DNA of 64,000 nt from JBOFGK01 sp051649085 (lineage in GTDB: Bacteria; Bacillota_I; Bacilli_A; UBA3375). Both the position numbers and the translations under genes were made by a program. Within the stretch, counting starts at the first letter, position 1. Each line of letters starts with the position of its first letter. Under the pieces are notes generated by a model. It searched no databases and had not been told where the DNA came from. It saw only the letters and a program-made list of their open reading frames with translations. The stretch is taken from assembly GCA_051649085.1 (NCBI GenBank), contig JBOFGK010000010.1, positions 107,530 to 171,529 of the forward strand, given 5' to 3'. Of this stretch, positions 18,288 through 25,097 are shown piece after piece.

Positions 18288-18330
18288 TTACAACAAACTT
18301 AACACAAGATTAACATTAATGATGTATAAT
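18288..18330 (+). promoter_or_regulatory. PhoP/WalR-type direct-repeat promoter 1
   Basis: TTACAA (18288), TTAACA (18299) and TTAACA (18310) repeat with an 11-bp period, and a TATAAT at 18325-18330 begins exactly 9 bp after the last box. This is how OmpR-family activators of the PhoP class sit over the -35 region. Nothing is coded immediately downstream. Confidence 0.55.
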
Positions 18331-18456
18331 TTTTATGTATCGTTTTAAAGATAATAGATTGAAGTAAAAAATTATCTTCAATGATTAACGTCTTTAAAAA
18401 GGTATAAAAAATACAAAAATACGGATTTTAATAGAACTTTTTAATAATTATTTAAA

Positions 18457-18488
18457 TTAACTTTAAATTAACATTCAAATGTTATAAT
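18457..18488 (+). promoter_or_regulatory. PhoP/WalR-type direct-repeat promoter 2
   Basis: TTAACT (18457-18462), five bases, TTAACA (18468-18473), nine bases, TATAAT (18483-18488) with a TG one base upstream. Same spacing as promoter 1 and as the minus-strand site at 50.6 kb. Confidence 0.55.
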
Positions 18489-18694
18489 AGGTACGTAATC
18501 AGATTTGATTACAATCAAAAAAACTTTCTTTTTAAAAACAATATTCTAAATGAATATAAAAATATACATAATAATTTTTAAGATTTATAATAATAATTCT
18601 TTTTAAACTATATGCACTATTTTTGATAATAACAACATACTTAATATCTTTTTAGAACAAAAATATATTATTCAAATACAAACAATACTTTATA

Positions 18695-18733
18695 AAAAAT
18701 ACTTAATAAAAATACTTAATAAAAATACTTAAT
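18695..18733 (+). repeat. Three perfect 13-bp tandem repeats
   Basis: The unit AAAAATACTTAAT occurs three times without mismatch at 18695, 18708 and 18721, ending 9 bp before the terminator-like hairpin. A looser fourth copy (ACAATACTTTAT) precedes them. Confidence 0.9.
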
Positions 18734-18742
18734 AATTTTAAA

Positions 18743-18779
18743 GGTCTAAGAGCATCTTGCTCTTAGGCCCTCTCTCTTT
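18743..18779 (+). terminator. Terminator-like hairpin
   Basis: 12-bp stem GGTCTAAGAGCA / TGCTCTTAGGCC (one G-T pair) with loop TCT, followed by a pyrimidine-rich CTCTCTCTTT tract. It is the most stable hairpin in the intergenic region. Confidence 0.65.
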
Positions 18780-18834
18780 AAATGCTTAAATTTGGTCGAA
18801 GAAGTACTTTTTAAACATATGTCGTTAAATTATG

Positions 18835-18840
18835 TATAAT
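18835..18840 (+). promoter_or_regulatory. -10 box of the 18.9-kb hydrolase gene
   Basis: TATAAT 38 bp before the chosen TTG start. It overlaps an in-frame ATG at 18839, which therefore cannot serve as start if this promoter is used. Confidence 0.45.
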
Positions 18841-18877
18841 GTATATATATGGAATAAAACCAAAAGGAAAGGATATT

Positions 18878-20131
18878 TTGAGAGAAAAGAAAAAGCAGGA
18901 CGAAATTCAAAAGCAAATAACTTCTATTCAAACACGTTTTCAGCAAAAAAGTTATTATGATCAAACAGATTTAGTTTTTGATGTTGAATGTTTAGAGGAT
19001 GTACTCGTTGGATTAGTTAGCAAAGTTTATGAAAGAGATTTGAAGATTTGTTGGACATTTGTACCAGCTATTTGTTTTCGAGATTATTTTGCTGAACTTT
19101 GTTGTCGATTACCAATGCTCTCAGTGCTTAAACAATTAAAAATAGAAGTTTGTGAATTGGAAAAGAATTATTATTTTAAGTATTATGTAGAAAAACACTA
19201 TAAAGTAGTAAGCATAGATGATGGTCATAGTTATTTATCAATTAAGGCAAATGGACAAATTCATCATGCAAAACGCATGCTAATTTATACAAAAACAGAG
19301 ATGCTCTATAAGTTAAATCTTGATAGATCAGGAGAATTATTATTAATGAATTTACGCATACCCAAAAATCAACAAATCTTTGTTGGTACAGATTCAGCCT
19401 ATCAGTTTAAGTTGAAAAAACATGACAAATTTATATATACATGGAAACAAAGGTGGATTTTTTTTCGAAAAAAAGTTCGGAATTTCAACGAAGAAATTGT
19501 TTTTAAAGAGAAAGGAACAACTTCGCCCCAAAAATTAATTATTTTGAATCCTTATAAGCAGACGGCTAATTCTAAAACACCACTTATTGTTTTAGATTAT
19601 CCTCGTCTTGGAAAATTTCAAAATTGTAATTTTATAAGTTTAGTCGATAAATGGGAAACGTATTGTTTATACAATGATTATGACGAATTTATTTTTGAAA
19701 AGTATGTTGACTTAATCAAAAATCGTATGAATAAATATCAATTACTAGAAGAAGATTTAATTTTTGTTGGTTTTTCTAAAGGAGGAACAATGTGTTTGAA
19801 TTTTTATAAGTATTTTCCAGAAAGTTATTATGTGGTTGGAATCCCTCAACTTAATCTTTTAAAATTTGCTTATAACCAAATTTATGGTTTAACTTATATT
19901 TCAAAAACTTTGTTTGCTCAAACAATTGATTTTTTGAACCACGAATTAATGATCGAAGAGTTTATTGAGTCGCCGAAAACTTTTTGTTTTTTTGCCAAAG
20001 ATGATTATTTGTCGAATGCAAACTTTGAACCTCCAGCAAAACTTACTGTTGATGCATGTCATGATCAAGCAGCTTATACGATGCAAAAAAAGATTGTACG
20101 CCATATTTACCAACTTGTAAAAAATGATTGA
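18878..20131 (+). CDS. Putative alpha/beta-hydrolase-fold protein (XcbB/CpsF or Asp2-like)
   Basis: 417 aa from TTG 18878, which has AAAGGAAAGG just upstream; the ATG at 18839 lies inside the -10 box. The C-terminal half has a nucleophile elbow GFSKGGT with Ser300, a possible Asp in FFAKDDYLS and a possible His in ACHDQAAY, in the order of a serine hydrolase triad. The N-terminal half is rich in Tyr, Lys and Cys and unrecognised. This layout resembles XcbB/CpsF capsule-biosynthesis and Asp2-type secretion-accessory proteins, but similarity is by pattern only. No capsule genes are adjacent. Confidence 0.6.
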   Translation: MREKKKQDEIQKQITSIQTRFQQKSYYDQTDLVFDVECLEDVLVGLVSKVYERDLKICWTFVPAICFRDYFAELCCRLPMLSVLKQLKIEVCELEKNYYFKYYVEKHYKVVSIDDGHSYLSIKANGQIHHAKRMLIYTKTEMLYKLNLDRSGELLLMNLRIPKNQQIFVGTDSAYQFKLKKHDKFIYTWKQRWIFFRKKVRNFNEEIVFKEKGTTSPQKLIILNPYKQTANSKTPLIVLDYPRLGKFQNCNFISLVDKWETYCLYNDYDEFIFEKYVDLIKNRMNKYQLLEEDLIFVGFSKGGTMCLNFYKYFPESYYVVGIPQLNLLKFAYNQIYGLTYISKTLFAQTIDFLNHELMIEEFIESPKTFCFFAKDDYLSNANFEPPAKLTVDACHDQAAYTMQKKIVRHIYQLVKND

Positions 20132-20216
20132 GTAGTTATTACTAGTATAATAGCACATCACTTTCGTCTTTTTGTCTTTACTTTTTAAAGCAAAAATGTG
20201 TTATATTTGAGTTTTG

Positions 20217-20225
20217 TGCTACAAT
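20217..20225 (+). promoter_or_regulatory. Extended -10 promoter of the aldo-keto reductase gene
   Basis: TGCTACAAT, within the TGTGCTAnAAT class; 67 bp upstream of the start codon. Confidence 0.5.
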
Positions 20226-20292
20226 ATATATGACGTAGGACTTGAAGGTTTCTATGTAATATGTAAATAGAATTTGAAAAGAGGAGTTATAA

Positions 20293-21183
20293 ATGATTAA
20301 AAAAATTAAATTAGGAAATTTAGAGTGTTCAAATATTGCAATCGGAACATGGCGTTTTAATGAGGGATTTGAAAATTCTGAACAAGTAAAAGATTTTATA
20401 TTACAAATTGAAAAATTAGGGATAAATACGATTGATACAGCACAAGTATATGGTTCAAAGCATTTTCACTATGCTGAACAATTGTTAAGTGATTTATTAA
20501 GTGATGCTGAAATTCGTAAAAGATTTATTGTTGTAACTAAAAGTGGAATTGGTTGGGGTGATGTAAATCAAGAATCTCAGTGGGGATTTTACGATTTTTC
20601 GAAAGCTAATCTTTTAAAAGGAGTTGAGGGGTCTTTAAAAGCTATGCAAACAAGTTATATTGACTTATTTTTACTACATAGACCAGATTATTTTGCAGAT
20701 TTTACGGAAATTAAAGAAGCATTTATTGAATTGAAAAACAGTGGTAAAGTAAAAGAGTTTGGTGTGAGTAATTTTACACCAACTGAATTTGCAAGTTTAA
20801 ATGAATACTTAAAAAAAGAAGCGAATATTGAACTTGTTACTAACCAAATAGAATATAATCCATTTTGTACTGAACATATTGAAAACGGGAATTTATATTT
20901 CTTAAAAGGACAAGGAATCAGTCCAATGATTTGGTCACCGTTTGCCGGAGGAGAAGTTTTCAAAAATGTCGCAGTTTTAGAAGAACTTGCTGCTAAATAT
21001 GAAACTTGTGTTGAAGAAATTGTCTTAAGTTATATTATAGAATCAAATACTAATCCATTAGTAATTTATGGTTCAAATAAAGTTACAAACTATGAAAAGT
21101 TAAAAGATTTTAAAGGAGTTAAACTTAACAAACAAGAAGTATTTAAAATTCTAAGTACATGTGGTGAGTTTGAAATTAGATAG
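20293..21183 (+). CDS. Aldo/keto reductase
   Basis: 296-aa NAD(P)H-dependent oxidoreductase. The catalytic tetrad is in place: Asp and Tyr in DTAQVYG, Lys in VVTKSGIGWG, His in LLHRPD. The C-terminal YGSNKVTNYEKL segment corresponds to the cofactor-binding region. Closest in layout to the YdhF-type AKR subgroup; substrate unknown. Monocistronic, with GAGGAG upstream. Confidence 0.9.
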   Translation: MIKKIKLGNLECSNIAIGTWRFNEGFENSEQVKDFILQIEKLGINTIDTAQVYGSKHFHYAEQLLSDLLSDAEIRKRFIVVTKSGIGWGDVNQESQWGFYDFSKANLLKGVEGSLKAMQTSYIDLFLLHRPDYFADFTEIKEAFIELKNSGKVKEFGVSNFTPTEFASLNEYLKKEANIELVTNQIEYNPFCTEHIENGNLYFLKGQGISPMIWSPFAGGEVFKNVAVLEELAAKYETCVEEIVLSYIIESNTNPLVIYGSNKVTNYEKLKDFKGVKLNKQEVFKILSTCGEFEIR

Positions 21184-21220
21184 CTCTAATTATCAATTTC
21201 ACAAAAAATGTAAAATTTAC

Positions 21221-21249
21221 TTGCACTTTTCATTTAAATGTGATATGAT
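21221..21249 (+). promoter_or_regulatory. Promoter of the guaA operon
   Basis: TTGCAC and TATGAT separated by 17 bp, with TGA directly before the -10. One of the few promoters here with both boxes near consensus. Confidence 0.75.
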
Positions 21250-21267
21250 TACCTTATAACAAAAAAA

Positions 21268-21387
21268 TTACGAATATATAATCCCGATAATATGGTTTGG
21301 GAGTCTCTACAAGTTTACCTTAAATAAACTTACTATGAAATGTACCCTATAAAATAGGTGTGCCTTCATGGCATACCTCTTTTTTTA
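21268..21387 (+). promoter_or_regulatory. Guanine-class purine riboswitch with transcription terminator
   Basis: The conserved purine aptamer is plain: ATATAATCCC, P2 with GATAATATGG loop, TCTAC junction, P3 stem AAGTTTA / TAAACTT with a CCTTAAA loop, then ACTATG. The base-pairing specificity position is C (21333), which by family knowledge means guanine/hypoxanthine. The expression platform is a terminator, stem AGGTGTGCC / GGCATACCT with loop TTCAT (21356-21378) and seven T. The P1 3' side (ATGAA, GTACC) can pair with TTCAT and GGTGT in the terminator, giving an antiterminator, so guanine should switch the operon off. P1 itself is weak, with an internal loop. Confidence 0.93.
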
Positions 21388-21423
21388 TTTTCATGAGATA
21401 TTTGTACAAATGAAGGAGATTAA

Positions 21424-22953
21424 ATGAACAAGATAATTGTTGTTGATTTTGGTTCGCAATTTAATCAAGTAATTGTGAAAAAATTAAGGAAAATAAAAGT
21501 TTTTGCAGAACTAATTTATTTCGAGGATTTAACCTTGGAAAAATTAGAAGGTGTTAAGGGGATTATTTTAAGTGGGAGTCCGTGTTCTGTTTATGAACAA
21601 GATGCATATAAACTTGCATTTGATATTACAAAAGTTTCGATACCGGTATTAGGTGTTTGTTATGGGATGCAGTACTTAGTTCATTTTGATGGTGGTGAAG
21701 TAAAAGCATCAGCGATTAAAGAATACGGTAAAATGCAAATAGAGATTGAGAGTGAGTCGAAAATTCTTGCGAAAACTGATAAAATACAAACAGTTTGGAT
21801 GTCACATAGTGATAGTGTTTGTCAGTTAGGAGAAAATTATAAGCTAGTAGCTTCATCAAATAATCATCCAGCAGTTGTACAACACTCTAATAAAGAAATT
21901 TATGGAGTCCAATTTCACTTGGAAGTTGAACATACTGAGTTTGGAGAACAAATTCTAGCGAATTTTTGTTTTGATATCTGTCAAATAGAAGCTGAATTTA
22001 ATATGGCTCAATATTTTGAATTTATTAAAGAAAAAATACTTGATGATGTAAAAGATGAACATGTTATTTGTGCGATAAGTGGTGGTGTTGATTCAGCAGT
22101 TGTTGCTCAATTATTGAAAAAAATAATTCCTAATCAAGTTCATTTTTTCTATGTTGATACTGGTTTAATGCGTCTAAATGAAACTAAAGAATTATTCACT
22201 TCGTTTAAAGAAGAACACAATATTGAAGTTTTACAGATTGATGCATCTAAACAAATGTTTGATGTATTATCAGGTTTAGTTGAACCAGAAGCTAAGCGAA
22301 AAGCAATTGGAAAACAGTTTATCGATACATTTGAAGAAACTTTAGTTAAACTTTCTTTAGATTACAATGTGAAATATTTAGCGCAAGGGACACTTTATTC
22401 AGATATTATTGAGTCGGGAACAAAATCATCACATACAATCAAATCACATCACAATGTTGGAGGATTACCTGAGGAACTAAACTTTGATCTACTTGAACCA
22501 CTTAAGTATTTGTTTAAAGATGAGGTAAGACAACTTGGTTTAGAACTTGGCTTACCAAAAGAAGTGACATTTCGCCAGCCATTTCCAGGTCCAGGTTTAG
22601 GAATTCGTATTATTGGAGAAGTTACTCCTGAAAAAGTAGCGATTTTACAAAAAGCAGATTTAATTTTAAGACAGAAATTGGATCCAGTAGCAGATCAATT
22701 AGACTTATGGCAATATTTTTGCGTATTAACAGATACAATGAGTGTTGGAGTTAAGGGTGATGTTCGAGCTTATGAGCATGTACTAGCGATAAGAGCTGTA
22801 AATAGTAGCGATGCCATGAGTGCAAATTTTGCTCATATTCCGTTTGAACTATTAGGGGAACTAGCAACAGAAATTACAAATACGGTCGAAGGTATAACAA
22901 GAGTTGTGTATGACGTAACCTCAAAACCGCCGGCAACGATTGAGTGGGAGTGA
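21424..22953 (+). CDS. guaA: GMP synthase (glutamine-hydrolysing)
   Basis: Converts XMP to GMP using glutamine and ATP; 509 aa. Class I glutamine amidotransferase domain first (nucleophile in GVCYGMQYL, His in QFHLEVEHTE), then the PP-loop SGGVDSAV of the ATP pyrophosphatase domain, and the dimerisation domain ending in KPPATIEWE as in all GuaA. It is the first gene after the guanine riboswitch, which fits feedback by its pathway product. Confidence 0.98.
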   Translation: MNKIIVVDFGSQFNQVIVKKLRKIKVFAELIYFEDLTLEKLEGVKGIILSGSPCSVYEQDAYKLAFDITKVSIPVLGVCYGMQYLVHFDGGEVKASAIKEYGKMQIEIESESKILAKTDKIQTVWMSHSDSVCQLGENYKLVASSNNHPAVVQHSNKEIYGVQFHLEVEHTEFGEQILANFCFDICQIEAEFNMAQYFEFIKEKILDDVKDEHVICAISGGVDSAVVAQLLKKIIPNQVHFFYVDTGLMRLNETKELFTSFKEEHNIEVLQIDASKQMFDVLSGLVEPEAKRKAIGKQFIDTFEETLVKLSLDYNVKYLAQGTLYSDIIESGTKSSHTIKSHHNVGGLPEELNFDLLEPLKYLFKDEVRQLGLELGLPKEVTFRQPFPGPGLGIRIIGEVTPEKVAILQKADLILRQKLDPVADQLDLWQYFCVLTDTMSVGVKGDVRAYEHVLAIRAVNSSDAMSANFAHIPFELLGELATEITNTVEGITRVVYDVTSKPPATIEWE

Positions 22954-22955
22954 TT

Positions 22956-24347
22956 ATGAGAGCATATATTGAGCAAAAATTTAAAGTGAATGAGCGAAAT
23001 TCAACGATAAAAAGAGAAATAATGAGTGGGATAATTGCATACCTTGCAATGAGTTACATTGTGTTTGTAAATCCGTTAATTTTAGCACAAGCAGGAATGA
23101 ATCAAGATGCTGTTTTTGCAGCGACAATCTTCGCGAGTTTTGTTGGAACATTTTTAATGGGTTGGTATGCAAACTATCCGTTAGGAATTGCACCATGTAT
23201 GTCGATGAATGCTTTTTTCACATATACAGTTGTCCTAAATATGGGACTTTCTTGGCAAGAAGCACTTGCATGTACTTTAATTAGTTCGTTTTTATTTGTC
23301 ATACTTTCTGCCTCTAAATTCCGATACACTATAATTGAGGCGATTCCGAGTGATATAAAATCAGCGGCAACAGTTGGACTTGGATTGTTTATCGCATTTG
23401 TTGGTTTGAAAAATGCGCAAATAGTACAAGTTGTTGCAGACAGTGGACAAATTACTTTTTCAACATTTGAAAATCCAAATGTAGTAATTGCTTGGATTGG
23501 AATAATAATTAGTGCAATATTTATGGTGAAAAAATCAAGGTTTGCAATTTTATATGGTATGATTGCAGCAGTTGTCATTGGTTTACTAATAAACTTGTTA
23601 AATGCTCAAGGGATTTTAGCGATAAATTCGGATTTTGTTGATAGTTTACCAAAAATACCGGATTTTGATGCAGCGTCATTCTCTCCGTTGACACCTATTA
23701 AAGCAATGATTGATGAAACAATGTTTGTCTCTTTTCAAAATATAGGTAAAATTTTCACGCTTTCTGGTTTTGGAGTAATTCTATCATTTCTATTCTTAGA
23801 CTTTTTCGGAACAGCAGCAACACTTGGTGCCGCAAGTGTGGAGTTGAAAGCAGCGGGTTTAAATGATAACAATAAACGTGTATACTTAGCAGACTCAGTT
23901 GGAACTTTTTTTGCAGCTACATTTGGTTCAAGTAATGTTACAACTTTTATTGAGAGTGTAAGTGGAATCGTAAGTGGTGGAAGAACAGGATTAAGTGCGG
24001 TAGTTACTGCCTTTTTATTCTTATTTTCGATTTTCTTATTTCCAGTTTTAAGTTTAATAACGGCTGCAGTAACAACACCAGCAATGGTTATGATTGGAGT
24101 TGTAATGATTCGAAGTGTTGTTGATATTGATTGGCATGCTGGTTATGAAGTAACAATTCCCGCCTTTTTTGTAATGATTCTGATGCCGTTTTTAGGTTCG
24201 ATTTCATTAGGTTTAGCAATCGGATTTGGACTTTATGGACTACTAATGTTAATTGCTAAAAGAGATCAGGAGATTAATAAGATGCTTTGGGGAATTATTA
24301 TTGTTTCAAGTATATATCTTATAGCAACTTTTATGGGGGTTATTTAA
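22956..24347 (+). CDS. NCS2/AzgA-type guanine-hypoxanthine permease (PbuG-like)
   Basis: 463-aa membrane transporter with about 12-14 helices. The start MRAYIEQKFKVNERNSTIKREI followed by AGIAYLAMSYIVFVNPLIL-type sequence is the standard opening of PbuG/AzgA purine permeases, as is the LFLDFFGTAATLGA stretch. I chose ATG 22956, 3 bp after the guaA stop with GGGAG upstream, over GTG 22944. Riboswitch control points to guanine/hypoxanthine import. Confidence 0.93.
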   Translation: MRAYIEQKFKVNERNSTIKREIMSGIIAYLAMSYIVFVNPLILAQAGMNQDAVFAATIFASFVGTFLMGWYANYPLGIAPCMSMNAFFTYTVVLNMGLSWQEALACTLISSFLFVILSASKFRYTIIEAIPSDIKSAATVGLGLFIAFVGLKNAQIVQVVADSGQITFSTFENPNVVIAWIGIIISAIFMVKKSRFAILYGMIAAVVIGLLINLLNAQGILAINSDFVDSLPKIPDFDAASFSPLTPIKAMIDETMFVSFQNIGKIFTLSGFGVILSFLFLDFFGTAATLGAASVELKAAGLNDNNKRVYLADSVGTFFAATFGSSNVTTFIESVSGIVSGGRTGLSAVVTAFLFLFSIFLFPVLSLITAAVTTPAMVMIGVVMIRSVVDIDWHAGYEVTIPAFFVMILMPFLGSISLGLAIGFGLYGLLMLIAKRDQEINKMLWGIIIVSSIYLIATFMGVI

Positions 24348-24899
24348 ATGACAAAATTACAGCAAAAATTAGTTGATAGTGCACAAGTAATTGACAATCA
24401 TATAATAAAACTTGATCATTTATTAAATCATAATATTGATATCGGATTATTAGATGAAATTGCTGAAGTAATTGCCGTTGAATGTGAAAATTTAGGAATT
24501 GAAAAAATTTTAACAATCGAAACAGGGGGAATTGGTTTAGCAACGTTAGTATCAATAAAACTAGGAATGGTCGATGTAGTGTACGCCAAAAAAGGAAAAA
24601 GTTTGATAACGACAGATGAAAACTATGAAGCAACTGTCGAAAGTTTCACTAAAGGAACCAAGTTTGAATTATCAGTTTCAAAGTCCTTTTTAAACAAACA
24701 AAAAATTCTTATTGTTGATGATTTTCTTGCAACAGGTAGTGCATTAAACGCTCTATTAGCTATTGCCAAGCAAGCAGATGCTGAAGTGATGTTAAGCGCT
24801 TTTATTATTAATAAAACATTTCAAAATAATTGTGAAGGAAAAATTTTTTCAATTTTAAATGTAACGGGAATTACTGATGGAAAACTAAAAATTGATTAG
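24348..24899 (+). CDS. xpt: Xanthine phosphoribosyltransferase-like protein
   Basis: 183 aa aligning by eye with Bacillus Xpt along its length: LNHNIDIGLLDEIAEV, then KILTIETGGIG, YAKKGKSL, and the PRPP loop VDDFLATGSALNALL. Family members convert xanthine or guanine with PRPP to the nucleotide. The start is flush with the permease stop. Together with guaA and the permease it forms a purine uptake-salvage-GMP operon under one riboswitch. Confidence 0.88.
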   Translation: MTKLQQKLVDSAQVIDNHIIKLDHLLNHNIDIGLLDEIAEVIAVECENLGIEKILTIETGGIGLATLVSIKLGMVDVVYAKKGKSLITTDENYEATVESFTKGTKFELSVSKSFLNKQKILIVDDFLATGSALNALLAIAKQADAEVMLSAFIINKTFQNNCEGKIFSILNVTGITDGKLKID

Positions 24900-24914
24900 T
24901 TACAATAATTGTAA
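24900..24914. repeat. Palindrome TTACAAT-A-ATTGTAA
   Basis: Perfect 7-bp arms around a single A, starting at the last base of the xpt stop codon. It shares TTACAA/TTGTAA half-sites with the cre-like palindrome 70 bp downstream and could be an operator or a weak hairpin. Confidence 0.5.
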
Positions 24915-24984
24915 TTATAACTTATTTTAAAACTATAAAAAACACCGAACAAGCAAAGAAAATAGAATGGTTAAAACATTTTTT

Positions 24985-24998
24985 TGTAAGAGGTTACA
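24985..24998. promoter_or_regulatory. cre-like palindrome upstream of the PTS gene
   Basis: TGTAAGAGGTTACA matches the catabolite-response consensus TGWAANCGNTTWCA at every specified position except the central C, which is A. It sits inside an 11-bp inverted repeat (TTTTTTTGTAA / TTACAAAAAAA), about 45-58 bp upstream of the expected start of PTS transcription. Confidence 0.4.
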
Positions 24999-25026
24999 AA
25001 AAAAACGAAAAAATTGCAAAAAAAAA

Positions 25027-25068
25027 TGTTATAATAGGTATGACGCTTTCTTGAAGGCTTGAAAGTGT
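25027..25068 (+). promoter_or_regulatory. Promoter and leader hairpin of the PTS gene
   Basis: Extended -10 TGTTATAAT (25027-25035) after A-rich tracts, then an 8-bp hairpin ACGCTTTC / GAAAGTGT with a 10-nt loop (25043-25068) that begins at the predicted transcript 5' end. No terminator follows it, so a transcript-stabilising hairpin is more likely than antitermination. Confidence 0.5.
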
Positions 25069-25097
25069 TTTATGTAGATAAATAATAAGGAGAAAAA

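Larger units (their letters stand above)
18495..18779 (+). ncRNA. Possible small RNA or long structured leader
   Basis: The interval from direct-repeat promoter 2 to a strong GC-rich hairpin has no ORF with a ribosome-binding site (the longest is 18 codons at 18549). A promoter, about 280 nt of AT-rich RNA, three 13-bp tandem repeats and a terminator-like hairpin are what a regulated sRNA gene would look like. The alternative is a leader of the downstream hydrolase gene, but that gene has its own TATAAT at 18835. Confidence 0.3.

Noticed and set aside
18811..18840. Third direct-repeat promoter immediately before the 18.9-kb gene
   Set aside because: TTAAAC and TTAAAT are 14 bp apart and 4 bp from the -10, which does not match the other sites.
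25043..25068. Ribonucleic antiterminator of the GlcT/LicT type before the PTS gene
   Set aside because: The hairpin is not overlapped by a terminator and no BglG-family gene is nearby.
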